The translations under genes and the position numbers were made by a program. Shown one piece after another: positions 1 to 13,085 of a stretch of 64,000 nt of DNA. The notes beneath the pieces were generated by a model. It had not been told where the DNA came from and did not search any database. It saw nothing but the letters and a program-made list of their open reading frames with translations. Source of the DNA: Atriophallophorus winterbourni. Taxonomy: Eukaryota; Platyhelminthes; Trematoda; Plagiorchiida; Microphallidae. Where the stretch lies: positions 1 to 64,000 of the forward strand of contig JACCGJ010013769.1 of the NCBI GenBank assembly GCA_013407085.1, read 5' to 3'. Each line of letters starts with the position of its first letter. The first letter of the stretch is position 1.

Positions 1-2273
1 TTACTGATGTTAATTAGCATATCATAATGCGCAGACAACCAGGTCTCAGAAAGCGAGATAACCCTCCGCTGGAACTCAGCGACTCACATAGTGTTCAACT
101 CAGTTATTACTTATGCTGCATATGTTAGCGTACAATAGAGGAGTGATGGTTATTTTAGCTTTCGAATGAAATCTTGTTTGGCCCTCACTCAAAGCACTCG
201 AGTTAATTGAACGATTTTTTGCATAATGCCATCAGAAGCGAATAGTCAAGTGCAGCATCCTCTTGCATTAATGTGATGTACCGATGTCTTATTGTTGAGA
301 CAGTATCGATCGTAGGAGAACAATTAATGGAAACACATGCTAGGCTCTGATTTTTACAGCGCTAAGCGGAAGAGCGTCGTTCAAACTTCAAGACAGGGAT
401 AAATATATAAGGGGTTAAGCTTGGTTAAATTCTAGTAAATAATGAGTTCCAGTTTCTAGTGCATAGGGGGTGGCGTGTAGCATCTGGATTTTCTTGCGCT
501 GGTCAGTTAATTCTTAGATCCAGCATATGTGAGCTAGCAACACTTGTATGTTGCTACTGATACGTGCCGGTCTTACCGTTGCTGTCAAGCTACTCAATAT
601 TTTTAGCTAATTATTTATCACCATGAGAGAGGTAACTGGCTGTGAAGGACAGGGATAGTTTTGTCCACATTCTATCTAGCTGGAGGAGGTGTTCCAGATC
701 TTATACTCGCGCACACGAAATTCCTATGTTTGAATGGATATAGAGTCTGACGATATTAGCTTCAATATCACTGCAATCATCGGTAATTTGCATAGATCAC
801 AAGATAAGATATATGCATACCTGAGCAACTAGATTGAGCCGAACTATTGCAAACTACGTAGACAATTGCATTGGCCAGTTTTTCGAGGCAATAACTTTTG
901 GGTAAGAATTTTTAAAACTCGTTTTCGACAGTGAGATTTATAAATGAATGACGGTAAATTAAAAGAAAATTACGGATGATTGTATCACTAACGTAACTAT
1001 TCAGCAAGTTATATTGTAAATATAATAAATATAATGTTGCACAAATATTTATTTAATTTAGAGCAATTTTACAGATTAGGAAAAATTATTTATAGCTTTT
1101 AATCAGAGCGTGGAAAATGCAACCAAGATGAACGTACCGCACAAGTTCAAGGGTTTTCTGAAATCTAGTAAAGCAAAATATGCCGTTGTATTGTTGGATA
1201 ATGTAGATATATTTTCGTCAATAACTAAATGATTTCACAGTGTGATTACCCAGCAAGTTTCATTTCAAAAAGTTATATACATATAAAATTTCAAATGGAC
1301 GTGGTTTCAGAGAATACCAAAATATTATCTTATATTAATTTTCTGATTCAAGTCAGGATAACTTGGCAATTTGCAAATTTTTAAAATCAAAATTTATTAT
1401 TGGTTGCTAAAGTAGATGTGTTGAAATAATTGCTCGAATAAAATATTTAGGATCCACCAATGGTGCTGTAGTGATTTTACTGTCCTTTGTTTTGTATTGT
1501 GTTAATTTGTTAGCTCAGACATTACCGCTTCATTCCAATACCGATAGCACTATATTGATTTATCCATTTCATTTCAACGTTTTCCCTAACATTTCATTGA
1601 TTTCCTGCTCGTTTACTCATTTAACATTATTTATCCTTTAAAGTCCATTTGTACATTGTCAATACAAAATAATATTGATGTACTTTTCGACTTTGCGTCT
1701 TTATCGCTCTGTTGTGGTTGCATCGGTTGTTTGCGGACTTTTCTATCATATACTGATCGGTATCTGCTTCATATGTTACCCCGTGACGGAAGCGTTCGAG
1801 CAATACATATCAACGTGAATTTCTAAATTGGAATTAATATTGTATGATGATATTACCAGACAGACTATCCCTGAGTTCTATCATACTTTTTGATAAATCA
1901 TTCGGTACTATATCCAATGCAGAACATTATTTGTGCACCACCTGAAATTAGCTGCTGTTTGAAATGTTACAATGTTCCTTAACATTCAATACAGATCTCA
2001 ATTCATGTTCAAAATATAGCATCGAAAGTAAGTTGAGTCATTTTATTGTCAAGAAACGAGAGAAAATGTTTTGTTGACCATAAGTTTGTTATACTGCATT
2101 AACTCTTAAGGTCGATCAACCCTACGTGAACCAATCAGAGAGTTACACGATAGTCGAATTACGTTTGGGGCTTTTTTATGCTTTTCATCTTTTTGCCTTT
2201 TACGTATACTTGTTTTCCGCTAATTATTCCTGGGAAAAATATATAATCTATCACCCAATCTCAAATGCTATCG
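1..2273. other. No gene recognised; AT-rich 5' flank of the DNAJC3 gene
   Basis: I see no coding exon, RNA gene or recognisable mobile element here. The sequence is AT-rich. The promoter of the DNAJC3-like gene must lie in its right-hand part, but no TATA box or initiator stands out. Confidence 0.5.
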
Positions 2274-5200
2274 ATGGCCGGCTTCGTTTCCGTACAAACT
2301 ACGTTATTTCGTGTGGTGTTCTACCTGTTTGCCCTAATTTACATCTATTTTCCATGTAAGCCTTTTAATTCCTACATCGCTTAGTTATTCCTTGCGTTGA
2401 TGCAACTGTAGAGGAGCTTCTCGAAAAGGGCACACATTTTCTGGCCGCTGGGCGTCTGAGTGACGCACTTTCTCTTTATATGCAAGCCGTGGGTAAGTGA
2501 ACAAATGGTTTTATTTTCATAGCCGAGGATCCCAAAAATCACATCACTGTTTTTCGACGTGGTACTGCTCATTTGGCCATGGGAAATATACGCCTAGCTC
2601 TTCCCGATTTTGAAGAAGCGGTGCGGTTGAATGAACATTTTATCCCGGTAATTTATTCAAATTTTGAGTTTATATCATCGAAGGCTATCATACAAAAAGC
2701 CAATGTGAATTTAAAATTGGGAAAGCTAGAAGAAGCAAAGAAGGATTTTGATACTTTGGTATTACTATTTATGACAAGCTCATTTTTAGTGGACGACATA
2801 CAAACATGATGAGTCACGTGAAAAACTCGTCCTGGTAAAAGAGCTGGAGCTGGACATAGAAAGAGCGTCAAACCTTCATGCGAAAAGACAATGGGCAGAA
2901 GCATTACAAATATTAGATCGCTTGATTGATGTGATTCAATTCAACCATCGTTTAAGAGAAATGCGTGCCCAGTGTTTTTTCCAATTAGGGGATGCTCAAA
3001 AGGTAACATTTTTATTTTTACCTTTTCCAGGGAATTCACGAAATGAGGTACAGCGTTCACTTACTCCATGATAATCGTGAGGGCCTTTTGAATTTAGCAG
3101 AACTTATGTATGCATCCGGTCTTGCCGTGCAAGCACTTGAGGAAATTAGAGAATGTCTTAGACTCGATCAGGAACATACCGGCTGCAAAAAGCTGTTCAG
3201 AAAGCTGAAAAAGCTATCCACTGCTATCACAAAAGCACAATCGTCACTGGAGAGTTCTTCTTATTCAGATTGTATCAAACATGCGAATGAAATTATGGAC
3301 CTCGAACCGTCAAACCATGAATACCAAAATCAAGCAAAAATTCTGCTTTGTCAATGTCACGCTCGCGTAAGTATAAATTAGTTTTTTACGTAAATCACAT
3401 AAAAATTATTAATCCTATGTTCATTGTAAATTAAATTTAACGCAAAAGTTTCAAACGATTTCTTATTTTATTTCCAAGAAATAGGCGATGATACCAATTT
3501 TTTTCTTACCGCCTCTCCATTGCCATTAAGTGATTTCAGTATCATGAGTTGGTGCATAAGATATCTCACTATTTTTGGATTGCCTATTTCACTCCAACTT
3601 ACTATGGGTGCGCATTTGATTAATATCAATATTTATTGTCAGTTAATGCTCTTTTGTGACGCGCGATATCCGATATTGTTATATCAACAGAATATACGAA
3701 AGATGGCATGCTGAAATGTAGGAGTCCTAGTTGGTAGGCATGCTTGTGGTTACTCGTCAACTCACGTTGCTGCACCTTAATGGTTTCATATTTTCTCAGA
3801 AGACATCGTTTTATCGAACAGTGGTTCATTATTCGAAACTGGGCACTGGAAACTGTAAATCGCTTCACGTGTGTTGGTAGTTTCAATAACACAACATTCT
3901 TATTCAACCAGGAGTCGGTAGATGTTTCTAATATAAATGTAACATTCTGCAACTTAGTTATTTAATGTCAAAAAGGACTTTCACTGAAAATCGTAAGTAG
4001 AGGCTACAACGCTACAGTTCGTGCTGTTTCTCTGCACGCAAAGAGCACCCACAAGTTCTCCTAGTATTCGGTAACTGCTGTCTCTGTAACTTGTATTAGT
4101 TGATACAATTGCTTATAAAACGATGCTATTTGGTTGTAATGTTGGTAAATAGAAGCAGATCAACATACAAAACCTACATTAATTTGGTCACATTGCGCGA
4201 TGTCGGATCATCGATTTTCGAGTGTGGTTTGTTTTAGGATGCCGCATCTTAAATGCCACAAAACCCACCGAACGCGTTTAGTATTAAGCTTAGTTTGCAC
4301 CGACGCAGTCCGTCTTCAAGACTCATGTTTCCGCAATCGGATATCGCGGCACTATTATAATGTCTCAATCGCTTCACGGGGAGCTTCCCGTAAGCATTAT
4401 AAAGATATACTTTAGTAGTATGGTGCCGAAAGTCCTTTTCTATGCACGACAGCGAAAGCCACAAGAAAAATGCCTGGTCGATATAGCGTTACTCGTTTGC
4501 TTTTCAATTTACAGCGTCATACTCAACTCACTTCATTTTTTACAACTAATTGCTAACACGTTTGGCGTGGAAAGACTAGCTGCTGTCATACTACAGAGAT
4601 AAAATAGGGTTGTCGTCCCGGAAGGATAGTTACACACAAAATCTTGCCTCAGAACAATCTCGTTACACCAGGCTAGAAGTACGGAGAATTTAACACCTGT
4701 ATGCCGATTTCTGTTATTTGATAAAGGAACAATGCAGTATGCTTCGATATAGCTTTGCAACTCCGTGGAGACTAGATCAATTGTGACTGCAGTTGCCTCT
4801 ACATGCTCAACACTTCCATTTTCTAAATGCCTTCTCGGTTTTACCTTAATTCCTTGATCAGTTACGGTTTTGTGATTAAACTATCCGGTTTGCTTCGTTT
4901 TTAGTGAGTAAAACTTAACTTTTCCGTGTGAAGTGTGTAGTGCCACGAGTTTTTTCTGTGTGTATCTGCGGATATTAAGTGTATACTTATATAATACAAT
5001 TTCTATCTGTTTTTATCACATACTTTGAAAAACATTCTTGATCTTTTATGTAAAATAAATTTGGTCGTGATTTTACGGTTGTGACGTGCCGCTACTTAAT
5101 GTTTAACTTTCATATTAGCGAACGATTGTTTTACCTTGTGCATTTTTGTAGTCTCAAAGTGAAGCTGCACTCGATTATTGCAAAGATGTGGCCAAAGAAC

Positions 5201-8200
5201 AACCACAAAACTTTGATCTGCAATGTGATCTTGCGGAATCGTATATCAACGTCAATCAATACGATAAAGGTAAGTGTGTTATTATCCTTGTTGCTCAAGC
5301 CCATTTTTCTGAATCGTATCACAAGTCGGACAGTACACACATTCTGACAAGCTCAACGTTAACCGTGATGCTTTCAATTTGCCCATGCCTAAACGAAATT
5401 GAAGTTCATTTAGATTGCAATGTAACTGTAGTGTTTTCGAGGTTGCTGTCAGTCTAGCGTCAGACAGACATTAAAGACAGGAAAAATGCATAAACTCATC
5501 CCTGTATGCATGTTTGTTTTGCGTTAATCCTATCTGGACGAATTGAGAACGTGCGTGGTTTGGGGTATTAGTAATGTTGTATGTCACTGTCTCGGGAACA
5601 GCACTAGATACGCAATCAAGTATAATTTAGCCGGAAACACGAATCAAATTTGATTCCGCTGAATGAGGGTTTACAGTAGCACAATGGAAATTCAAATTGA
5701 GGAAAGTGTTTTGACGGAATGTATTGTGGTTCTCTCATCCCCATCCCTTACACATCACTACCGGTTTTTGACTGTTTGCCATCATCAGGTGGAGACAGTA
5801 AAATTAAGTTCAGTGAGCCTTGAAAAAGTGGACAGGTGGTAAACAAGTTATACTTGAATGCCACTGTTACATAAGGTTTGTGCAACAAACCACGGTGTTC
5901 AAACACAGAATCATATAGCACTCAAGGCGCTTATGGATGACCAAAGTAATGTGCTGCTCACATCCCCCGCACTTGCACACCACAATACTGGTATTTTATA
6001 AGAGCCTCGATTGCTTGGCCAGGAATCACTTTGTGATTCTGTATTTGAACATCGTGGTTCTTCATAAGAAACCTATACCACAATGGCATCCAAGGATAAC
6101 TTTGTTTTGACATAAATTTTCAAATATTGCGGAACGCCAGGATGTTATGCTCCTAGCAAGCTTTTGCCTATGATCCAATTAAATTTTTATTCTGATATCA
6201 GATTATCCAAGCCACGCTGCTTGTCATACTACGCATTCAAATTTTTACAGTTAATGACTTCTACGCTACACCTGAATGTAAAAATCATTTAGTTGTTCAC
6301 GCATAACACGGGTCCTGTTGATATCTTTTTTGTTTAGTCGATTCAGCTTGCAAATCTATTATTGCCCATTCCTTCCTCGCCGAAAGGATGTAGTTTGCAT
6401 GTTTTTTATTCATTTATTAGATCGCGCTTAATCTAAGATTCTTTTTCGTCTCCTGTATATGCTGCCATCATTAGTGACATATGTACTTCCGGCTACCGAA
6501 AGCACTCAGAATTAATTTTAATTGACAATCAAGAAAAGTCCCTAGTGCGGTGACACGCAAATCCCATGGCCATTTAGAACTCAACGGGGGTTTGTCGAAA
6601 ATGCCGTATTGTATTTAGGCAATTAAACTATGAAAATACCTATCTTTATTATATGTATGTATGTATGAATGAACTCACAAGCCTACAACCAAAGTGTCGC
6701 ACAATCATAGACTGCACATGCGCTAATCTACTGTCAGGTTGCCCAGGCCTAGACAGCTATAAGAAATTAAACTTGTAGTAAGACTCCAGCTTGTTTCCAC
6801 ATGCAGCTTATTACTGGTAGCAAATGAACATTGCACAATGTGACCTGCGCAATACAGAAGTACCGCATGATTGCACATCCGGCTCAATTTCAAAAGCAAA
6901 ATCAAGTACCTACATGAGCCAAAAACGCTCCGATGTTCGATGGTTCGAAGGTCTCACGTGATCAAAATTGCACAATAATTCAAGCAAGCAAAAAGATGTA
7001 TCAAAGGCAGAGCAATGTCAGGCCACGAAAGCTGTCAAAGACGCGATTGATGGAACAAAAGAAAGCCTTGCTGAATTATCGCATTAACTCGATTTGTGCA
7101 GAAAACAAATGGATCAAATTTGGATCCATGTATTATGTTGGTCGCATTTTCATTTGACATTTGAGTTCAGCATCCCTGTATATCTGCTATGTTTTCCTTG
7201 CCAGCAATCGAAATATGTCAAAAGATTCTCGAGTCGGAAAGAAGACATCAACGTGCCAAGGACTTGATGAAGAAGGCTCAGAATCTTTTGAAAGCTGTCA
7301 AAAGGCCGGACTATTATAAAATTCTCGGGGTCAGTCGTGGTGCGTCGAAGCAAGAAATCACGCGAGCTTATCGTAAAATGGCCAAGCTTTGGCATCCAGA
7401 CAAATTCGATGGTGATAAGAAAGAAGAAGCGCAGGCCAAATTTTTGCAGCTCGGTACGGCGAAGGAAGTTTTGATGGATGACGGTTAGTTGTTTTCTTTT
7501 TGTGATTTTTTACTTTCTTACAAAGAATGGTTTCATCGGTACATTATTTATTCATTCGTTCATGTGCTTGCTGACTATTTCCCCTGGAAACACTTGATAA
7601 GATGCCATTTTACTAAGATTGCTTCTAGTTTCGGCAATCTGAAGGTCCAGAAACTCATTCTATTTCGTCCTCGGACCTTGAATATGCACTTTAAACCTAT
7701 TTGTTTCCCATTTTTCTTTAGTAACGGTTCGCATTACTATTTCACGTTTTTAGCATTGCTTACGCAATATGCTGTGCAGTTTCGGTCAGCATCGTTTGTT
7801 TTAGGATCGTGCGATTATGTGCTACTACTCTACTTCTCTATTTCTCATATCTGTCTAGGCCTGGGCAACCTGACAGTAACATCACCCATATGCAGTCTAT
7901 GACTGTGCAGCACTTTGCCTGGATCAGGCTTGTGCTTTCAGACCATATACTCTAAGCAGCCCACAACAAAATAGGGAGCTCATTTCCCGGGATTTTAAAA
8001 CAACAACCGTTATCTCTCGTTTGAAGCCACTTTTTATCGCCTTGCAATGGGCCTTATTGTGGTATTTCTGGTTTTATTTCCAATCTAAAATAGTGTCTTA
8101 TCGTGAAATCGACTCAGTCGTGACTTTACGAGATTCCTGTGCTCATAGTGTATGCCGAATTGTGTATTTTTTTGCACAGGGACACTACATTATGTCAAAA

Positions 8201-9759
8201 GGTATTCAAACCATTTAACAAGAATCGCTTGCTATTTTTCTTTTCATAGACGGGCATTCATTATCAGGGACAGCATTAAACCTTCAGAAAACACGAAATG
8301 CTTAACTGCCGTGCAACCATGACGCAATCAAAACATAACAAATAGGGAACGGCTATTGAATGTATAGAAGAGTAAACACAAACAAATTGGGATGAGTTGT
8401 TTACACTTCGAACGGGAAACGTATTCAATCAATTTTCGTGAATGAGCAGAGCAACATCAGCACGATAGCTTCCTTACAACTTTCACTGGCATGCATAATG
8501 ACAAGTTTTGCTCCTCACTCCACTAGAAAATATACAAGATTCAGCAAACAATCCAAGAATATATTTACTGCAAACCCGCCATTGAACGCGGTTTTTAACT
8601 ATATCATTAAGCGTAATTAGGCACTGCGATATCGGATCACGGGGACCCCAGCCCGGTAGATCGACTGCGTCGACTTTAGAAAGGTTGGTGTTATGCTGTC
8701 TATAGCGTGTGCGGTGGTTACTCCGATTTCTATGTCGATCGGAATGCGGCATCGCAAGAAGAATTCGTTTCAAATGTCGGTGGTCCAGCATCAGTGTAAC
8801 GTAACCCAACCATTGTAACATGTGGAAGTTGATCTATTTCTCTCTGTCAACGTTATTACAGAAGATTACGTATGCTACTGCGACAGCTAACTCCCAAACT
8901 TTTCTGGATATAGCGGTTGTTAAATACCTGGAGACGTCGAATACGCTCTTTGCGTGTGATCTACGTTTTTACCCATAGAGTAATACAGTCGAAACTGCTC
9001 TACCCTAAAGCAGTAGTGACAGTTTTTTACGCTTGAGGTAACTTAAGTTGCAATTGAAGAATTTTCATTCCTTATCAAATCACTGAGCCCGTAGGACCGA
9101 TGCTTATATCCGGTCTCTTTTGCATATCACCAGACAGAATGCTAAGTTGTCGCGGGTATTTTTCCCACTATTATTGGTACTAATTTTCTACCTGGCTACG
9201 CCTGGGAAATGAGGTTTAGCACATATCCCGAAATGTGCAATTCCAGTGGGACTCAAACCTAGGCGTCCAAACTGGAAGGTGCACGTTTAAGGTAGCAAGC
9301 ATGAAAAAATCACAATATTGTTCTTTGTTGGCTGTTCGAGGAGCCTGCATAATAACTAGATCACACCATCATATTATCCTGTGTGTCCTCGCTGTTTATC
9401 ATAAGATCTTTGCCATTCTTGTCCCGGGCCTTTGTTCCAACATGAATAAATCTTCAATGATGACTCCTGTTAGGATAAATTTTCCCACCGACAGATGACA
9501 ACCATAACAGTCTTATTGCTTCCCCTTTTGTCCATTTAAATCTAATCAAATTCACAAATTCCCTGCCTCGATAAAATGGCACCTTATGCGTGACTCCTCT
9601 TTGTATCGTTCAATTTTCACAGAAATGCGTCGGCGTTATGACCTCGGCGAGGATCCGATGGACCAAACACAACAATATGAACAGCATTACGCTAATCCCT
9701 TCGGACCGTTCGGCGGTTTCACGTTCGGTGGCGGCCAATTTGAATTTCATTTCGGTTAG
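2274..9759 (+). CDS. DNAJC3: DNAJC3/p58IPK-like ER co-chaperone, complete, nine exons
   Basis: Exons: 2274-2355, 2385-2492, 2523-2647, 2684-2758, 2790-3002, 3031-3366, 5152-5269, 7205-7483, 9623-9759. All junctions are GT-AG and in phase, giving 490 residues (human DNAJC3 has 504). The first 35 or so residues start MAGFVSVQ, are very hydrophobic and read as a signal peptide, so the product should enter the ER lumen. Residues about 38-350 are TPR repeats. The J domain starts at DYYKILG (388) and has the HPD motif at 416-418 needed to stimulate BiP ATPase. A Gly/Phe-rich tail ends FEFHFG, much like the family's FHF ending. The family binds unfolded proteins, hands them to BiP and was first described as an inhibitor of PKR/PERK-type kinases. 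The start codon is the only ATG that puts a signal sequence in phase with exon 2. The first five introns are 29, 30, 36, 31 and 28 nt; the last three are 1.8, 1.9 and 2.1 kb and hold repeats. Confidence 0.93.
4010..4290 (+). mobile_element. Decayed LINE C-terminal fragment in DNAJC3 intron 6
   Basis: Lies in the large intron between exons 6 and 7. It aligns by eye with the copies at 10.1-10.5 and 11.4-11.8 kb: a Cys/Arg-rich stretch, AAGCAGATCAAC, then a MSDHRF-type peptide equivalent to MPDHRF of the better copy. This is the C-terminal region after the reverse transcriptase of a non-LTR element. It has many stops and is not functional. Confidence 0.5.
5690..6120. repeat. Hammerhead-bearing repeat, inverted arrangement, in DNAJC3 intron 7
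   Basis: The minus strand at about 5750-5797 carries CTGATGA, a TGGC/GTCA stem-loop, AAAA in place of GAAA, and ACCGGT. A + oriented flank of the same repeat follows at about 5955-6120 (…TTTGAACATCGTGG…). The same blocks occur at 37.5-38.2 kb and 50.8 kb. It is intronic and inverted, and looks like a dead copy because G12 of the hammerhead core is A. Confidence 0.6.
6676..6767. repeat. Left arm of an inverted repeat flanking DNAJC3 exon 8
   Basis: About 92 bp. Its reverse complement matches 7840-7934 closely, including an unbroken run of about 25 nt around TCTAGGCCTGGGCAACC. It sits in intron 7, about 440 nt upstream of exon 8. I do not recognise the repeat family. Confidence 0.8.
7840..7934. 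repeat. Right arm of an inverted repeat flanking DNAJC3 exon 8
   Basis: Complementary to 6676-6767. It sits in intron 8, about 360 nt downstream of exon 8. RNA pairing between the two arms would loop out the 279-nt J-domain exon. Confidence 0.8.
8630..8830 (-). mobile_element. Decayed LINE C-terminal fragment in DNAJC3 intron 8
   Basis: Minus-strand translation reads LGYVTLMLDHRHLKRILLAM and later DLPGWGPRDPISQ. These match the C-terminal MPDHR…RILL and GWGPRDP blocks shared with the 10.1 kb copy and common in flatworm non-LTR elements. It is antisense to the host gene and inactive. Confidence 0.6.
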
Positions 9760-10084
9760 ATGCCGCTCGTTCGATTCCCCATTCGTGTTTGACGTTCCTC
9801 GATCGTTGTTAGTGGCTTTCGTGTTCTTCGTCACACACCCACACACACATGCCAGTCTTTCACGGAAATCGCGATGCGCAATGTTCACTTTTTGTTTGTA
9901 CATACATTGTTGATTCTGTTGAGCCGGAGAGTGTGCTTGCCTTATTGAAAATTGTTTACTCATTGTTCGGTTTTGTTGTTTCTAAGAATACCGAATATCG
10001 GGACGCAAACTATATTCTCGAAATGTTAAAAGTGGATTCTATTTTCAAGGGTTCGAGCTGTGTTGCTGTAGGGGTGCAAAACTG

Positions 10085-10560
10085 GGACCTAACGTAAAGA
10101 GCTCATTCGACATCTCCAAGTATTTGACAACCGATGTCTTCGCAGAAGTCTAGTGGTTAGCTGTTGAAATCGCATACACAACGATGCTATCGGAAATAAG
10201 CAGATCAACCTGCATAGACCACGCCTGTTGGGCAACGTTTTACGGATGCCGGACCACCGATTTCTAAAACGGATTCTTTTGGTGACGCCACATCCCGGTT
10301 GGCTCAAAACTTTGTGGTCGCCAAGCCGTCACATGGCATAGGCAGTTAAACTCCCTTACTAGTAACCTTTTCAAAATCGGCGCAGTACGTCTTCTAGGAT
10401 AATGGCCCCACAATCAGTTACGCTTCAGGATATGTACCGAAGTGGTGTTAAGTGGCTCTCTTGCACTAAGCATATTCCTGGAGTGATTGCTTAACCTTGT
10501 ATGTTGTCAAGTGGAGTGACGAGGAAAGCTCGTTATGGTGCATGGCATTGAAAACCGCAA
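10085..10560 (+). mobile_element. Decayed LINE C-terminal fragment
   Basis: Starts about 330 bp after the DNAJC3 stop codon. The translation contains LGNVLRMPDHRFLKRILLV and TPHPGWLKTLWSPSRHM, then degenerates with stops. This is the C-terminal domain after the reverse transcriptase of a non-LTR element of the same family as 4.0, 8.6 and 11.4 kb. Confidence 0.6.
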
Positions 10561-11429
10561 GGAAGCTGTCGTGCTGATGTAGCTCTACTCGTTCACGAAA
10601 CATGGTTGAACGCATGTCCCATTCGAGATGTAGGCACCTCTTTCCAGTATGTCTGTGTACTGCTGTCTTTGATGATGGTGATTCTATACGGGACGAATTA
10701 ATAAGTCAAATGTCGATGCTTATCAGTGCCGAGGTGAAGGGGTTGGTTATTACACAAGTTCAGACGCAACGGCACACCCTGTCTGTTGTCTCTGATATTG
10801 GTAGATTCTTGTCTGGTCTGGGTATAATTGTACAACGATATGTGTACATTCGTGGGGCGTTTACTTTTGGCTCCTTATCAATTTTTATTTGAAGTAGTAG
10901 TAATCAGTTTCGCATTGTGGTTTTCCTGTTTGCTGCGCAGAACATCAGCTCCGATGGAGGCTTTTTAGTGGCATTGTTAGTAACATTAATGTACTATTCG
11001 AATGACTCAATCACAAAATATTCTTCAGTCTGCTTGAAGACAATTTTCATGTATGCCACACCGCTCAATGATTGTTCTTCACAGTGCGTGTGTATTTTAT
11101 GAGTCCGGCGAATTGATTGGTCCTGAACTGTGGTCATTCCGTCGGAGCTTTCAAGGCGGGCAAACATACGGGCACGTGTGCTGGAACAAGTTGGTCGTGC
11201 CAGAATTATTTAATAGTTCAAACTTTGTTTCTATACCGAACCCGTTTAATTTTTGTGATTTTCCGTGAAACACGCACTTCGAAGGCTACCGTAACATTTC
11301 GCAAAACTGGTATCGTCTAGCATTTGGAAGGGCTGTCACTTATTATCATGGGTTGAGACTGCATAGTGAATGTTCGGATTGTACCGATGTACGGCTGTAA
11401 AGCTCAAACTCCACACAAAGATCACCTCC
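10561..11429. other. Intergenic, nothing recognised
   Basis: Only short chance reading frames. No splice-bounded exon or repeat that I can identify. Confidence 0.4.
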
Positions 11430-11860
11430 GACGTCTCTTAATATTCGATAACCACCCTCTCCGTAACCGTGGGTGCTAAGTGGTTCTATCACATGTGCAA
11501 CGACGCTATACCTAATAAAAGAGTTACGCTAATAATATTTATATCCGGAAACAGATCAATTTGCACATGCTACGTGGAGCGGGTCACATTCCGCGGGTAC
11601 CGACTTCCAAAACGGAAGCTTTTGTGACTGCACCCGCTTAGCGCAAACCCCAGGGTGCCACATGTCAGCTTAAACGGAGTTAGGGTCAAGGATTCCGTCT
11701 TCCGCGGTGACGAGTTACACTTCAGCATGTCTCAAAACCATGCTTGATGGCGGTCTAGTGGTATGCATCTTATTATTGTGTTTGAGTGAACTTGAGCCCG
11801 GGTCAAGTGAAGTGGCGAGGAGAGCTTGAAATGACGCATTAAAGTGAACAATGCAAGGAA
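11430..11860 (+). mobile_element. Decayed LINE C-terminal fragment
   Basis: A diverged second copy of the 10.1 kb fragment, in the same orientation and order: TTCGATAACC, ACGACGCTAT, AACAGATCAA, GGTCACATTCCGCGGG, CTTCCAAAACGG. Stops throughout. With the previous fragment it suggests repeated insertion of one family downstream of DNAJC3. Confidence 0.5.
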
Positions 11861-12889
11861 GGTCTCTTACGTCGCTATAATTATTCACGCTATTCGATTG
11901 CTGCTTGCCTATTCCAGGGTTCTCGTTATCTGGAAACGGTTTGTAAGCGCTACATCCTTTAGTCACGTTAGCGTATTACGTCCCCCTCTTTGCGTTTTTT
12001 GAGCATAATCCTGTCATTGTATGGTAGAGATGCATCGACAAGTGTCAGCGACTGAATGCCACTTGGCCAATATTTACTATTTCCTCTACAGTTTTATCCA
12101 CTGTGTTAGTTTAAGAATGAACTAGGTTGATACACCCTGGAAATGCAACCTTTTCCTTCCGTTTTATAAAAGATTTTTGTCACCAATTCTATCAATATGC
12201 TGGTCTCGGGAATTAGAGCACTTGCGAGTGTTAATCGCTCATGGAAACCGTTACCGCTGTATCAGCTTGAAAGAATATTCTTTTTAGCAGATGAAATGTG
12301 TCGAAAAATAAGGTTAAGTCGCTTAATTTGCTTTAGCATTTTATTGGTCATTGTTGGGAAAATTCACTTGATCCTTTCACAAAGACTGCATTCTTTTTTC
12401 TTCACTACTAGTTTGATTCAAGTAGTCTGGTTTTATAAACAGTTGCAATATTTTAACGATAAACGGCAAATTGCCGTATATATGCGTTGAGATTTCGCCT
12501 ATCGCGAAAAGGCACCTTTAAAATAGAGTCTGTTCCATTAGCATGAGAATTTCATTGCACTATTTTTACTTTTCGTCATTACCTGATCTTCAGGCTAAAA
12601 AGCGTATATCTGCCTATTCTACGCTAGAATTGTCTTAATTTAATCATTATTCAGCGGATAGAATGCTGATATGTGGACTATTTAGCATTTTATCTAGTTT
12701 CGTCTCTTACATTAGTATATGACGCGCACTTAAAGTAAAACATCATTCTCAATCATAATTATTAATAAAGTTACAATCGGAAGTCACGGTTTGTCATATT
12801 GGCACAGCCAACCCTTGGATGAACGATGGACAATGTGAATTTAAATCAACCGGTCAAATAAATAGAAATAACCATTTCTAGTAATGCTC

Positions 12890-13085
12890 ATATCATCCGC
12901 ACTTACGCGTTGCAACCAGCTTCTGGCTGCTCGCCATCATCAGGTGGAGACCGGAATTGAATTGAACTTTGTTTGTTACTGTTTTAAGGTTTCAACGCTC
13001 ACTCGAACTGATCTTACTTTCCACCTGATGACGACAAAAATATCAAAAAGCAGTTGTCGTATGTAAGTGCATGGGATATGTTAAC
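12890..13085. repeat. Head-to-head pair of hammerhead-like repeats
   Basis: The minus strand at about 12911-12951 has CTCCAC, CTGATGA, stem-loop TGGC-GAGCA-GCCA, then GAAG and CTGGT. The + strand at about 13020-13060 has TTTCCAC, CTGATGA and CGAC followed by a degraded partner arm. The same inverted layout is seen at 30.0-30.3 and 37.6-37.9 kb. Both cores carry changes that should prevent cleavage. Confidence 0.6.

Noticed and set aside
7489..7902. 137-codon frame directly after DNAJC3 exon 8
   Set aside because: Intron sequence; it starts just after the GTTAGT donor and runs into the inverted repeat at 7840.
9610..9963. 117-codon minus-strand reading frame
   Set aside because: Shadow of the last DNAJC3 exon; no motifs, and the + strand has the expected GEDP and FHFG tail.
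12197..12490. 97-codon + strand frame with hydrophobic stretches
   Set aside because: AT-rich Leu/Phe/Ile composition typical of chance frames; no splice sites or similarity.
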